Below are positions 34,623 through 46,786 of a stretch of 64,000 bases of DNA, piece by piece. The number at the start of each line of letters is the position of its first letter. Positions within the stretch are counted from its first letter, which is position 1. The notes beneath the pieces were generated by a model. It did no database searches and was not told the origin of the DNA. It saw nothing but the letters and a program-made list of their open reading frames with translations. Position numbers and translations under genes: made by a program. Location of the stretch: NCBI RefSeq assembly GCF_031456835.1, contig NZ_JAVDVK010000001.1, positions 3,596,001-3,660,000 of the forward strand, read 5' to 3'. The DNA comes from Leifsonia shinshuensis. Lineage in GTDB: Bacteria; Actinomycetota; Actinomycetes; Actinomycetales; Microbacteriaceae.

Positions 34623-35363
34623 TCAGGCGAGCAGCGGCGCCAGCTCGTCGAGCGACCGGATCGTGCGGACGCCGGCGAGCATCGCATCCCTCTCGTCCTC
34701 CGGGGAGGGCACCGCGTCGCGCCGGTTCAGCCACACGCCCGTGAGCCCGGCCTGAGCGGCGCCGATGGCGTCCGTCCGCAGCCGGTCGCCGACGTAGGCC
34801 GCCTCTGCCTCGGTGACGCCGAAGGCGGCGCAGGCGGCCCGGAAGATCGCCGGGTCGGGCTTCGCCACGCCCAGCTCGCCGGAGGCGATGAGGTGCTCCA
34901 TCCGCGCATCCAGGCCGACGGCCTCCACCTTGCGGCGCTGGAACGCGAGGTCGCCGTTGGTGATGAGCCCGAAGCGGACGCCGGGGATGGCGCGCTCCAG
35001 CGCATCCAGGGCGGCGGTGGTGTCGTCGTGCAGCGACCACGCCGCGACGTAGTGCTCGAAGTAGTCGGCGAACCAGGCGCTCGCCTGCTCGTCGGTCAGC
35101 GCGACACCGTGGCGGGCCGCGAAGTCACGGGCGCGCGCCTGGCGCTGGCCCTCGAAGTCGAGCCGGCCGGCGAGGTAGGAGTGGTAGTGCTCCTCCTCGA
35201 GGTCGTGCCAGATGGAGGTCAGCTCCTCGGCCTCGAGCGCGCCGTACGGAGCGCCGAGCGTCTCGGCGTAGCGGAGGATGCCGGACTCCACCGCCGCCCG
35301 GTGCGCGAAGAGCGTGTCGTCCAGATCGAAGAGCACGACCCGGGGAGGTGTCGCCGCCGTCAC
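34623..35363 (-). CDS. HAD-family hydrolase
   Basis: 246 residues from GTG at 35363. Motif I is VVLFDLDDTLFAHR with both catalytic aspartates, motif II is FGLITNGD, the lysine is in GVAKPDPAIF, and motif IV is YVGDRLRTDAIGAAQAG. The cap is the helical C1 type, as in YjjG-like nucleotidases and phosphoglycolate phosphatase-like enzymes. It should dephosphorylate a small metabolite; substrate not determinable. It overlaps the acetyltransferase gene by 4 bp (GTGA). Confidence 0.9.
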   Translation of the reverse strand: MTAATPPRVVLFDLDDTLFAHRAAVESGILRYAETLGAPYGALEAEELTSIWHDLEEEHYHSYLAGRLDFEGQRQARARDFAARHGVALTDEQASAWFADYFEHYVAAWSLHDDTTAALDALERAIPGVRFGLITNGDLAFQRRKVEAVGLDARMEHLIASGELGVAKPDPAIFRAACAAFGVTEAEAAYVGDRLRTDAIGAAQAGLTGVWLNRRDAVPSPEDERDAMLAGVRTIRSLDELAPLLA

Positions 35364-35952
35364 AGCGGAGCCTGGACGAAGGAGACGTCCGGCCAGTCGC
35401 CGGCGGGCTGCCGCGGGTCGTCCCGACCCATGCTGCCGCGCCACTCGTCGAACCGCTCACCGCGCTGCTCGGCGCCCTGCGGCACGATGCCCTCCCAGCG
35501 GAAACCGGCGCGGCGCGCGACCGCGGCGCTGGCGGCGTTGCCGACCAGCGCCCGCCACACCATCCGCTGCAGGGCGAGACCCTGCGGCGCCGGGGCGAAC
35601 CCGTAGTCGATCACCAGGCGCGCGGCCTCCGACATCACGCCGCGGCCGCGAGCCTCGGGTGCGAGCCAGTAGCCGATCTCGCCCTGGTGCCCGTGGATGT
35701 CGCCGATGCTGATCATGCCGACCAGCGCTGCGTCGTCGCGGACCGCCCAGGTGCAGACCCGTCCGCTCGCCCAGCCGTCCGGGACCACCTTCGTCACGAA
35801 CCCGACCGCGTGCCGGTGGAGGTACGGGGCGGGCACGGTCGTCCAGCGCGCGATGGCCGGGTCGCTGCACACCTCGGCGATGCGGTCGATGTCCGCCTCC
35901 GTGGGTGTGGACAGCACGACCCGGTCGCCGCGCAGCTCGACGGGATGCGGCA

Positions 35953-35953
<1 letters not shown>
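35360..35953 (-). CDS. GNAT acetyltransferase (RimJ/RimL type)
   Basis: 197 residues. The fold starts LRGDRVVLSTPTEADIDRIAEVCSDPAIARWT. The acetyl-CoA loop is WLAPEARGRGVMSEAARLVIDYGF, followed by RMVWRALVGNAASAAVARRAGFRWEG, as in ribosomal-protein N-acetyltransferases. It may acetylate a protein N-terminus or a small amine; target unknown. Its start shares a base with the trpS stop (TGATG) and its stop overlaps the HAD gene, so it is the middle of a trpS-GNAT-HAD operon. Confidence 0.9.
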
Positions 35954-39108
<3,155 letters not shown>

Positions 39109-39149
39109 TCAGGATAGCGAGCGGCCGCGCCCCTCGGAGATGCAGCGAC

Positions 39150-39174
39150 GGCCCGCCCCGATGCGGGGCGGGCC
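39150..39174 (-). terminator. Hairpin terminator of the sdh operon
   Basis: GGCCCGCCCC pairs perfectly with GGGGCGGGCC around GATGC, with partly paired flanks. It lies 24 bp after the sdhB stop on the minus strand, before the YihY-type gene. Confidence 0.8.
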
Positions 39175-39198
39175 ATCGTCGACGTGCGGTGGCTGCGA

Positions 39199-39960
39199 TC
39201 AGCGCTTGCCGCGCATGATGGCCTGCTTCACCTCGGCGATCGCCTGCGTGACCTGGATGCCACGCGGGCACGCGTCGGTGCAGTTGAAGGTCGTGCGGCA
39301 GCGCCACACGCCCTCCTTGTCGTTGAGGATGTCGAGGCGCACCTGCGAGTTGTCGTCGCGCGAGTCGAAGATGAAGCGGTGCGCATTGACGATCGCGGCC
39401 GGGCCGAAGTACTGGCCGTCCGTCCAGAACACCGGGCACGACGAGGTGCACGCGGCGCACAGGATGCACTTGGTGGTGTCGTCGAAGCGGGCGCGGTCGG
39501 CGACCGACTGGACGCGCTCCTTGCCCTTCTCGGGCTTGGAGTTGGCGACGAGGAACGGCTGCACCTCGCGGTACGACTCGAAGAAGGGCTCCATGTCGAC
39601 GATGAGGTCCTTCTCGAGCGGCAGGCCCTTGATCGCCTCGACGTAGATCGGCTTCGAGATGTCGAGGTCCTTGATCAGCGTCTTGCAGGCGAGGCGGTTG
39701 CGGCCGTTGATGCGCATAGCGTCGGATCCGCAGATGCCGTGGGCGCACGAGCGGCGGAAGGTGAGCGAGCCGTCCTGCTCCCACTTGATCTTGTGGAGGG
39801 CGTCGAGGATGCGGTCGGTCGGGAACAGCTCGACGTCGAAGTCCTGCCAGCGCGGCTCGCTGTCCACATCCGGGTCGAAACGGCGGATGATGAGCGTCAC
39901 GGTGAACGACTCGACCGGGGCCTCGGGGGCCGGGGGAGTCTCGAGCACGGCGTTCGACAT
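39199..39960 (-). CDS. sdhB: Succinate dehydrogenase iron-sulfur subunit
   Basis: 253 residues. The [2Fe-2S] cysteines are in CAHGICGSDAM with the later NRLACKT. The [4Fe-4S] and [3Fe-4S] clusters are held by CILCAACTSSCPV and CRTTFNCTDACPRGI. It carries electrons from the flavin of SdhA to the quinone site in the membrane anchors. Its start shares a base with the sdhA stop (TGATG). Last gene of sdhCDAB. Confidence 0.98.
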   Translation of the reverse strand: MSNAVLETPPAPEAPVESFTVTLIIRRFDPDVDSEPRWQDFDVELFPTDRILDALHKIKWEQDGSLTFRRSCAHGICGSDAMRINGRNRLACKTLIKDLDISKPIYVEAIKGLPLEKDLIVDMEPFFESYREVQPFLVANSKPEKGKERVQSVADRARFDDTTKCILCAACTSSCPVFWTDGQYFGPAAIVNAHRFIFDSRDDNSQVRLDILNDKEGVWRCRTTFNCTDACPRGIQVTQAIAEVKQAIMRGKR

Positions 39961-41762
39961 CAGTACTTCCTCTCCATCGGCTGGTAGCGGGTCACCACGA
40001 CCGGCTTCCAGTCGAGCGTGATGTGGTCTGCCGCATCCGACGAGTGCGGGTCGCCGGTGAGGTAGGCCATCGTGTGCTTCATGTAGTTCTCGTCGTCGCG
40101 CTTCGGGAAGTCGTCGCGCATGTGGCCGCCGCGGGACTCCTTGCGGTTGCGCGCGGAGTAGACGACGACCTCGGCGAGGTCGAGCAGGAAGCCGAGCTCG
40201 ACGGCCTCCAGCAGATCGGTGTTGTAGCGCTTGCCCTTGTCCTGCACCTGCACGTTGCGGTAGCGCTCGCGCAGCTGGTGGATGGTCTCGGTGACCTTGG
40301 CGAGGGACTCGTCGGTGCGGAACACCTGGGCGTTCCGGTCCATCTCGTCCTGCAGCTCCTTGCGGATGGCGGCGATGCGCTCGGTCCCGGTGGAGCCGCG
40401 GAGGTCGCCGATCATGCTGCGGACCGCGCCGGCCGGGTCCTCCGGCAGCGGGACGAACTCGGCGGTCTTGACGTACTCGACCGCGTTGTTGCCCGCGCGC
40501 TTGCCGAAGACGTTGATGTCGAGCAGCGAGTTCGTGCCCAGGCGGTTGGAGCCGTGCACGGAGACGCAGGCGCACTCGCCGGCGGCGTAGAGGCCGGGGA
40601 CGACCGTCGTGTTGTCGCGCAGCACCTCAGCGGCCGTGTTCGTCGGGATGCCGCCCATGGCGTAGTGCGCGGTGGGCATCACCGGGACCGGCTCCACCAC
40701 GGGGTCGACGCCGAGGTAGGTGCGGGCGAACTCCGTGATGTCGGGGAGCTTGGTCTCGAGCACCTCGGCGCCCAGGTGCGTGCAGTCGAGCAGCACGTAG
40801 TCCTTGTGCGGTCCGGCGCCGCGGCCCTCGGCGACCTCCTGGACCATGCAGCGGGCGACGATGTCGCGCGGCGCGAGGTCTTTGATGGTCGGGGCGTAGC
40901 GCTCCATGAACCGCTCGCCGGACGCGTTGCGGAGGATGGCGCCCTCGCCGCGGGCGCCCTCGGTGAGGAGGATGCCCAGGCCGGCCAGACCGGTCGGGTG
41001 GAACTGGAAGAACTCCATGTCCTCAAGCGGCAGCCCCTTGCGCCAGATGATGCCGACGCCGTCGCCGGTCAGCGTGTGGGCGTTGGAGGTGGTCTTGAAG
41101 ATCTTGCCGAAGCCGCCGGTCGCGAAGATGATCGCCTTCGAGTGGAAGACGTGCAGCTCGCCGGTGGACAGCTCGTACGCGACGACGCCGGCCGGCTGGG
41201 GGACGCCGTCCACCTCGTTCATGATCACGTCGAGCACGTAGAACTCGTTGAAGAAGTTGATGCCGAGCTTCACGCAGTTCTGGAACAGCGTCTGCAGGAT
41301 CATGTGGCCGGTGCGGTCGGCGGCGTAGCAGGCCCGGCGGACCGGCGCCTTGCCGTGGTCGCGGGTGTGGCCGCCGAAGCGGCGCTGGTCGATCTTGCCC
41401 TCGGGCGTGCGGTTGAACGGCAGGCCCATGTTCTCGAGGTCGATGACCGCGTCGATGGCCTCCTTGGCGAGGATCTCCGCCGCGTCCTGGTCGACCAGGT
41501 AGTCGCCGCCCTTCACCGTGTCGAAGGTGTGCCACTCCCAGCTGTCCTCCTCGACGTTCGCGAGCGCCGCGGCCATGCCGCCCTGCGCCGCGCCCGTGTG
41601 CGAGCGGGTGGGGTAGAGCTTCGAGATAACGGCCGTGCGGGCGTGGGGGCCCGCCTCGATCGCCGCGCGCATCCCGGCGCCGCCGGCGCCGACGATGACG
41701 ATGTCGAACTCGTGGTAGTGGACGCCGTCGATGACGGTGGATTCAATGGCTTCTGATGTCAC
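39960..41762 (-). CDS. sdhA: Succinate dehydrogenase flavoprotein subunit
   Basis: 600 residues from GTG at 41762. The FAD fold is [19 protein letters not shown], and covalent FAD attaches at the histidine of [17 protein letters not shown]. Active-site blocks are [20 protein letters not shown] and [15 protein letters not shown]. It oxidises succinate to fumarate in the TCA cycle and feeds complex II. The longer open frame upstream covers sdhD in another frame and is not part of the protein. 47 bp separate it from sdhD. Confidence 0.98.
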   Translation of the reverse strand: MTSEAIESTVIDGVHYHEFDIVIVGAGGAGMRAAIEAGPHARTAVISKLYPTRSHTGAAQGGMAAALANVEEDSWEWHTFDTVKGGDYLVDQDAAEILAKEAIDAVIDLENMGLPFNRTPEGKIDQRRFGGHTRDHGKAPVRRACYAADRTGHMILQTLFQNCVKLGINFFNEFYVLDVIMNEVDGVPQPAGVVAYELSTGELHVFHSKAIIFATGGFGKIFKTTSNAHTLTGDGVGIIWRKGLPLEDMEFFQFHPTGLAGLGILLTEGARGEGAILRNASGERFMERYAPTIKDLAPRDIVARCMVQEVAEGRGAGPHKDYVLLDCTHLGAEVLETKLPDITEFARTYLGVDPVVEPVPVMPTAHYAMGGIPTNTAAEVLRDNTTVVPGLYAAGECACVSVHGSNRLGTNSLLDINVFGKRAGNNAVEYVKTAEFVPLPEDPAGAVRSMIGDLRGSTGTERIAAIRKELQDEMDRNAQVFRTDESLAKVTETIHQLRERYRNVQVQDKGKRYNTDLLEAVELGFLLDLAEVVVYSARNRKESRGGHMRDDFPKRDDENYMKHTMAYLTGDPHSSDAADHITLDWKPVVVTRYQPMERKY

Positions 41763-41809
41763 AGGGTTTCCGTGTCGATTCGTCGCGGGGTCAGGATGCG
41801 TGGGCTCGT

Positions 41810-42253
41810 TCAGCGCGCCGGGCAGAACGACGGCAGGTCGGAGGCCGCAGCGCCGGCGGGGCAGGGGTCGAAGGTGAAGATCACGAGCGTGCCGAGCACG
41901 ATCAGCACCACCACGGCGGCCAGGATGGCCCACTTGAGGATGCGGTTGACGACGCGGTTGTACGCGTAGTCGTTGACGAGCGTCCGCATCCCGTTGCCGC
42001 CGTGGATGAGCGCGAGCCACAGCATCAGCAGGTCCCAGACCTGCCAGAACGGGGTGGCGTACTTGCCGGCCACGAAGGCGAAGTCGATCTGCTTCACGCC
42101 GTCGCCCAGCACCAGGTTGATGAGCAGGTGGCCGAAGATCAGGACCACCAGGATCAGGCCGGAGAACCGCATGTAGATCCAGCCCCACTTCTCCCAGTTC
42201 TTGCCACGGGAGGAACGGGCGGCGGGGGTGCGCGGCGCCTCGATGGTCGTCAC
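41810..42253 (-). CDS. sdhD: Succinate dehydrogenase membrane anchor subunit D
   Basis: 147 residues, three membrane helices: [20 protein letters not shown] (with a haem-ligand-type histidine), [22 protein letters not shown] and [18 protein letters not shown]. Together with SdhC it anchors the enzyme and forms the quinone and haem b sites. It starts at GTG one base after the sdhC stop, and a strong GGAGGTGA ribosome site is embedded in the end of sdhC. Confidence 0.93.
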   Translation of the reverse strand: MTTIEAPRTPAARSSRGKNWEKWGWIYMRFSGLILVVLIFGHLLINLVLGDGVKQIDFAFVAGKYATPFWQVWDLLMLWLALIHGGNGMRTLVNDYAYNRVVNRILKWAILAAVVVLIVLGTLVIFTFDPCPAGAAASDLPSFCPAR

Positions 42254-42254
42254 G

Positions 42255-42671
42255 TCAGTTCACCTCCGAGAAGATGTGGATGAGCTGCGTCGGCACGAAG
42301 CCGGCCATCAGGATGACCCACAGGGCGAGGACGATCCAGAACATGACCTTCTGGTACTTGACGCCCTTGCTCCAGAAGTCGATCAGGATGATCCGGATGC
42401 CGTTGAAGGCGTGGAAGATGATCGCCGCGACGAGCGCCATCTCGCCGAATCCCATGATCGGGTTCTTGTAGGTGCCGATCACCGCGTTGTAGGCCTCGGG
42501 GCTCACGCGGATGAGCGACGTGTCCAGGATGTGGACGAGAAGGAAGAAGAAGATGGCCACACCGGTGATGCGGTGGAGGACCCACGACCACATCCCCTCG
42601 CGGCCTCGGTACAGTGTGCCGCCGGGCCGGGTCTTGGCCGGCTGCAGCGTCCCTGTCGCTTGGTCTGACAC
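42255..42671 (-). CDS. sdhC: Succinate dehydrogenase cytochrome b556 subunit C
   Basis: 138 residues from GTG at 42671, with GGGAGGG 8 nt ahead. Hallmarks are the N-terminal GTLYRGREGMWSWVLHRITG and the haem-ligand region FFLLVHILDTSLI, then AIIFHAFNGIRIILIDF. Three membrane helices. It binds quinone and haem b with SdhD. First gene of sdhCDAB; two palindromes upstream (42772-42825) are candidate control sites. Confidence 0.95.
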   Translation of the reverse strand: MSDQATGTLQPAKTRPGGTLYRGREGMWSWVLHRITGVAIFFFLLVHILDTSLIRVSPEAYNAVIGTYKNPIMGFGEMALVAAIIFHAFNGIRIILIDFWSKGVKYQKVMFWIVLALWVILMAGFVPTQLIHIFSEVN

Positions 42672-42771
42672 GGGACAACCCTCCCTGGTTGCGATTCGCT
42701 TCATCGGGGCGCGGTGAGCGCAGCGCAAGTCTATGCCGCGTGCGCATCGGACGCCTCTTAGGGTGACCTCA

Positions 42772-42793
42772 GTTATCTCGATGTCGAGATAAC
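42772..42793. promoter_or_regulatory. Perfect 22-bp palindrome upstream of sdhC
   Basis: GTTATCTCGA and TCGAGATAAC flank TG. It lies 101 bp upstream of the sdhC start and 43 bp upstream of the small divergent gene, in an otherwise GC-rich region. The size and symmetry suit a dimeric repressor; the binding protein is not known. Confidence 0.7.
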
Positions 42794-42800
42794 CCGGCCT

Positions 42801-42825
42801 GTACGCCGGGAGGCTCCCGGCGTAC
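42801..42825. promoter_or_regulatory. Perfect 25-bp palindrome overlapping a -10 element
   Basis: GTACGCCGGGA and TCCCGGCGTAC flank GGC. The right arm runs into TACCGT (42823-42828), the -10-like element 7 nt before the ATG of the small gene at 42836. A protein bound here would block that promoter; a hairpin role is an alternative. Confidence 0.6.
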
Positions 42826-42835
42826 CGTCCACCCC

Positions 42836-43060
42836 ATGAGCCAGGACGAACCGATCATGCAGGGCGCCACCGATGCGAGCGACCAGTCGAAGGTGGCGGG
42901 CATCGTCGAGCAGGTGCGCGCCGACATGCAGCTGCGCGGGTCGGAGGACAGCGAACGGCTGCTGAAGCAGCGGCTGTCGGAGACGGGCATCGAGCTGCCG
43001 CAGGAGGAGATCTCCCGGCTGGTCCAGGAGATCCAGAACGGCCCGTCGGTCGTCGACTGA
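42836..43060 (+). CDS. Small conserved acidic protein
   Basis: 74 residues, acidic and mostly helical (VAGIVEQVRADMQLRGSEDSERLLKQRLSETGI, then LPQEEISRLVQEIQ). No known domain recognised; it has no membrane segment or cysteine. There is no ribosome binding site, and a -10-like TACCGT ends 7 nt before the ATG, so it is probably leaderless. It is divergent from sdhC and ends 9 bp from the convergent manC stop. Function unknown. Confidence 0.7.
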   Translation: MSQDEPIMQGATDASDQSKVAGIVEQVRADMQLRGSEDSERLLKQRLSETGIELPQEEISRLVQEIQNGPSVVD

Positions 43061-43069
43061 CCGACCGGC

Positions 43070-44209
43070 CTACAGCACGTCGGTGGACCCGGTGATCTTC
43101 AGCGCATCCACCACCGACTTCACGCGCTGAGCGTTCTCGCTCGTGGTGACGAGCAGGGCGTCGGGCGTGTCGACGACCACGATGTCCTTCACCCCGATCA
43201 GGCTGATGACCCGGCCGCTCTGGCTGACCACGATGCCGCTCGACGAGTCCGCGAGCACGCGGGCGTTCTCGCCGAGGATGGCGAGGTCCGACTTGCGGCC
43301 GCCGGAGTTGAGCTTGGCGAGCGAGGCGAAGTCGCCCACGTCGTCCCAGTCGAAGTAGCCGGGGATGACGGCGAGCCGGCCGGCCGCCGCGGCGGGCTCC
43401 GCGACGGTGTAGTCGATCGCGATCTTCTCCAGGCCCGGCCAGATGCGGTCGACCGCCGGCCCGCGGGTGGCGGGGTCGTCCCACGCCTCGGCGAGCTCGA
43501 GGAGCCCGGCGTGGAGCTGCGGCTTGTTGCGGCCGATCTCCTCGAGCAGCCGGTCGGCGCGCGAGATGAACATGCTGGCGTTCCAGAGGTAGGAGCCGTT
43601 CGCGAGGTAGCGCTCGGCGGTCTCCAGGTCCGGCTTCTCCTTGAAGGAGTCCACCGCCAGGGCGCTGGGCGCGCCGTCGATCTCCAGCCGGTCGCCGTAG
43701 TGGATGTAGCCGAAGCCGACCGCGGGCTCCGTCGGCCGGATGCCGATGGTCGTGATGTAGCCGGCTTCCGCGGCGGCCGCGGCCTCGCGCACGGCCGACT
43801 GGAACAGCGGCAGGTTCTTGATGACGTGGTCCGCGGCGAACGAGCCGATGATCACACCGGGCTCCCGGCGTTCCAGGATGGCGGCCGCCAGGCCGATGGC
43901 GGCCGTGGAGTCCCGCGGCTCCGACTCCAGCACGACGTTCGGGTCGGCGAGGTCGGGGAGCTGGCGCTCGACGGCCAGCCGGTGCGCGCGCCCGGTGACG
44001 ACCATGATGCGCTGCTCCCCGGAGAGCGGCGCCAGCCGGTCCCAGGTGTCGCGGAGCAGCGTCTGGCCGGAACCGGTCAGATCGTGGAGGAACTTGGGCG
44101 CGTCCGCGCGCGACAGCGGCCACAGCCGGGAGCCGATGCCTCCGGCCGGGATCACGCTGTAGAAGCGGTCGATGGGAGGCCCCTGGGTGATCCTGCGCTG
44201 CTGCGTCAT
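43070..44209 (-). CDS. manC: Mannose-1-phosphate guanylyltransferase
   Basis: 379 residues from ATG at 44209; a GTG 10 codons upstream is possible. The nucleotide-transfer signature is VIPAGGIGSRLWPLSRADAPKFL, followed by IGSFAADHVIKNLP, GFGYIHYGD and FKEKPDLETAERYLANGSYLWNASMFI. It makes GDP-mannose from mannose-1-phosphate and GTP. The neighbouring divergent gene encodes a GDP-mannose-type glycosyltransferase, so the pair likely feeds mannosylation of envelope glycolipids. The isomerase domain of larger ManC proteins is absent, as usual in actinobacteria. Confidence 0.93.
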   Translation of the reverse strand: MTQQRRITQGPPIDRFYSVIPAGGIGSRLWPLSRADAPKFLHDLTGSGQTLLRDTWDRLAPLSGEQRIMVVTGRAHRLAVERQLPDLADPNVVLESEPRDSTAAIGLAAAILERREPGVIIGSFAADHVIKNLPLFQSAVREAAAAAEAGYITTIGIRPTEPAVGFGYIHYGDRLEIDGAPSALAVDSFKEKPDLETAERYLANGSYLWNASMFISRADRLLEEIGRNKPQLHAGLLELAEAWDDPATRGPAVDRIWPGLEKIAIDYTVAEPAAAAGRLAVIPGYFDWDDVGDFASLAKLNSGGRKSDLAILGENARVLADSSSGIVVSQSGRVISLIGVKDIVVVDTPDALLVTTSENAQRVKSVVDALKITGSTDVL

Positions 44210-44271
44210 GCCGAAAGGATACCGAGCGGTGCCGGACACCGGCCGTTCACGGTCACGACACCGGCCGAACC

Positions 44272-44277
44272 TAGCGT
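44272..44277 (+). promoter_or_regulatory. -10 element for a probable leaderless gene
   Basis: TAGCGT ends 6 nt before the ATG of the glycosyltransferase gene, which lacks a Shine-Dalgarno sequence. Confidence 0.45.
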
Positions 44278-44283
44278 GAGGCC

Positions 44284-45420
44284 ATGCGGGTCGCGGTGGT
44301 CAGCGAGAGCTTCCTCCCCACGGTGAACGGGGTCACGACGAGTGTGCTGCGGGTGCTGGACCACCTCGCGGCCGAGGGGCACGAGGCGATCGTGATCTGC
44401 CCGGATGCGGGCGCCCCGGCCGAGTACGCCGGCTTCCGCATCCACCAGGTGCCGTCGATCGCCTACCGCCAGTTCCCGGTGGGGCTGCCGAGCCCGCAGG
44501 TGCAGCGCATCCTCTCGGGGTTCGGGCCGGACGTGCTGCACGCGGCGTCCCCCTTCTTCCTCGGCGCGCAGGCGATCGCCGCGGCCAACCGCCTCGGCGT
44601 CCCGTCCGTCGCGATCTACCAGACCGACGTCGCCGGCTTCGCCCGGCGCAACGGCCTCGGGGTCACCTCGGCGATCGCCTGGAAGTACGTGCGATGGGTG
44701 CACGAGGGCGCCGACCTGACGCTCGCCCCGTCCGCGGCGAGCGAGTACGACCTCCGCACGGCCGGGGTCAGCCGGGTGGGCCGCTGGGGACGCGGCGTCG
44801 ACCTCGAGCGCTATCACCCCAATAAGAGGAGGACGCCCGCGGCGGCCGCGCTCCGGGAGCGCCTGTCGCCGGACGGCGAGACGGTCGTCGGCTACGTCGG
44901 CCGCATCGCCCCCGAGAAGCAGGTGGAGCGGCTGCGGGCCCTGCGCGGGATCGGCGGCGTCTCGGTCGCCATCGTCGGCGACGGCCCGTCGCGGGATGCG
45001 GTCGCACGCGAGCTGCGCGGCGTCAACGTCCACTGGCTCGGCCGGCTGGGCGGCGACGACCTCGCCGCGGCCTACGCGGCCTTCGACGTGTTCGTGCACA
45101 CGGGCTCCGAGGAGACCTTCGGTCAGACGGTGCAGGAGGCGCACGCCTCCGGGCTCCCGGTGGTCGCCCCGCGGGCGGGCGGACCGATCGACCTCGTCGA
45201 GCACGGTGTCGACGGGCTGCTCTTCCCGCCCTCGGACGACCGGGCGCTCCGCGCCGCGGTGTCGATGCTCGTCCACGACGGAGCGCTGCGGCGCCGGATG
45301 GGTGAGGCCGGACGCCGGGCCGTGCTCGGCCGCAGCTGGGACGTGATCTGCCGCGAGCTCACCGGTCACTACGAGCGCGTCATCCTGAGTGCCGTCAGCG
45401 GGGTGGGAGCGTACAGTTAG
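44284..45420 (+). CDS. mgtA: GT4-family glycosyltransferase, MgtA-like alpha-mannosyltransferase
   Basis: 378 residues with the two Rossmann halves of the GT-B fold. The acceptor half opens VAVVSESFLPTVNGVTTSVLRVLDHL. The donor half has VGYVGRIAPEKQVERL, VHTGSEETFGQTVQEAHASGLPVVAPRAGGP, containing the E-x7-E-type donor motif, and DGLLFPPSDD. Close relatives in Corynebacterium and mycobacteria (MgtA, PimB) add mannose from GDP-mannose to a glycolipid at the membrane. The adjacent divergent manC supports GDP-mannose as donor. The exact acceptor is unknown. Confidence 0.85.
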   Translation: MRVAVVSESFLPTVNGVTTSVLRVLDHLAAEGHEAIVICPDAGAPAEYAGFRIHQVPSIAYRQFPVGLPSPQVQRILSGFGPDVLHAASPFFLGAQAIAAANRLGVPSVAIYQTDVAGFARRNGLGVTSAIAWKYVRWVHEGADLTLAPSAASEYDLRTAGVSRVGRWGRGVDLERYHPNKRRTPAAAALRERLSPDGETVVGYVGRIAPEKQVERLRALRGIGGVSVAIVGDGPSRDAVARELRGVNVHWLGRLGGDDLAAAYAAFDVFVHTGSEETFGQTVQEAHASGLPVVAPRAGGPIDLVEHGVDGLLFPPSDDRALRAAVSMLVHDGALRRRMGEAGRRAVLGRSWDVICRELTGHYERVILSAVSGVGAYS

Positions 45421-45473
45421 GTGGCCCCAGCGGGCCGCCCGCCTTGCACTCTCGCGACCCTCGGAGGTGACCG

Positions 45474-46607
45474 ATGGCCAACATGAATCGACGCGGCATC
45501 CCCATGCCCTTCGTGACCAGGACCCGCCGGGCCGAGCCTCCATCCGCCTCGGTCGCGCGGCAGCAGACCGACCTCGCGCCAGGCCGGCGCAGCATGGTCG
45601 ACAGCGCGATCTACGCCGACGGCGTGCGGGTCGCCTCGCCGACCACCCTCGCCGAGACCTACACGGCGCTCGACCGCACCCCCGGCGGCGTCGCCTGGAT
45701 CGGCCTCTACCGGCCGAGCGAGCAGGAGCTGCTCTCGCTGTCGGAGGAGTTCAACCTGCACCCGCTGGCGATCGAGGACGCCATCGTCGCCCACCAGCGG
45801 CCGAAGCTGGAACGATACGACACCGTCCTCTTCGTCGTGCTCAAGGCGGCCAACTACCTGGACGCGCCCGAGGAGGTCGACTTCGGCGAGCTGCACCTCT
45901 TCGTCGGACGCAACTTCGTCATCACCGTCCGGCACAGCGAGTCGCCCGACCTCTCGCACGTGCGGCAGCGGATGGAGGGGGAGCCCGAGCTGCTCGCCCT
46001 CGGCCCGCAGGCCATCCTGTACGCGATCATCGACGCCGTCGTGGATGCGTACAGCCCGGTCGTCGCCGGTCTCGCCAACGACATCGACGAGATCGAGACG
46101 CAGGTGTTCGGCGGCGACGCCCTGGTGTCGCGGCGCATCTACGAGCTGTCGCGCGAGGTCATCGACTTCCAGCGGGCGACGCATCCCCTCTCGGCCGTCA
46201 TGCTCGCGCTGGAGCGCGGGTCGGCGAAGTACGGGGTGACGCAGGAGCTGGAGCGGCGCCTCCGCGACGTGGCCGACCACCTCACCCAGGTCAACGAGCG
46301 GGTGGACGGGTTCCGCTATCTGCTGCGCGACATCCTCACCGTGAACTCCACGCTGGTGTCGGAGCGGCAGAACGAGGAGATGACCCGGCTGGCGCACTCG
46401 AGCCACCGGCAGGGCGAGGAGGTCAAGAAGATCTCGTCGTGGGCGGCGATCCTGTTCGCCCCGACCCTGATCGCGAGCATCTACGGCATGAACTTCACGC
46501 ACATGCCGGAGCTGGAGTGGCCGCTGGGCTACCCCCTCGCCGTGCTCGCGATGGTCGGCCTCAGCGCACTGCTGTACTCGATCTTCAAGCGGCGGGGCTG
46601 GCTCTGA
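45474..46607 (+). CDS. corA: CorA-type magnesium/cobalt channel
   Basis: 377 residues. A large cytosolic part (about 1-310) carries LYRPSEQELLSLSEEFNLHPLAIEDAI and long helices (LANDIDEIETQVFGG, LRDVADHLTQVNERVDGFRYLL). The last 60 residues hold two membrane helices with the signature YGMNFTHMPELEW between them. CorA pentamers pass Mg2+ (and Co2+, Ni2+) into the cell. GGAGGTGA lies just ahead of the ATG. It has its own unit between the mannosyltransferase and the nucleoside uptake operon. Confidence 0.96.
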   Translation: MANMNRRGIPMPFVTRTRRAEPPSASVARQQTDLAPGRRSMVDSAIYADGVRVASPTTLAETYTALDRTPGGVAWIGLYRPSEQELLSLSEEFNLHPLAIEDAIVAHQRPKLERYDTVLFVVLKAANYLDAPEEVDFGELHLFVGRNFVITVRHSESPDLSHVRQRMEGEPELLALGPQAILYAIIDAVVDAYSPVVAGLANDIDEIETQVFGGDALVSRRIYELSREVIDFQRATHPLSAVMLALERGSAKYGVTQELERRLRDVADHLTQVNERVDGFRYLLRDILTVNSTLVSERQNEEMTRLAHSSHRQGEEVKKISSWAAILFAPTLIASIYGMNFTHMPELEWPLGYPLAVLAMVGLSALLYSIFKRRGWL

Positions 46608-46664
46608 ACCGGCCCCTCCCGAACGGGTGACAGGCCGCTCGAATGAGCACGTGCCAACCGCGTG

Positions 46665-46679
46665 AGCGTTTGTAACGCT
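46665..46679. promoter_or_regulatory. Inverted repeat upstream of the BMP lipoprotein gene
   Basis: AGCGTT and AACGCT flank TGT, a perfect 6-bp-arm repeat 107 bp before the start. A second weaker symmetry (GGTTC at 46711, GAACC at 46733) frames TAACGT, a possible -10. Candidate operator for nucleoside-dependent control. Confidence 0.4.
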
Positions 46680-46786
46680 TGCATGAAGAAGCCGGATTTT
46701 CGAACGGAGTGGTTCGTCACATTCGGTAACGTGAACCGCAGAAGCCTGCGATTACCCGCGCGGCTACGCATCTTGGAGGAATCACC

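Noticed and set aside
42755..42775. Possible DtxR/IdeR iron box (TGAGGTCACCCTAAG on the minus strand) before sdhC
   Set aside because: Only one half resembles the consensus; the other half has too many mismatches to call.
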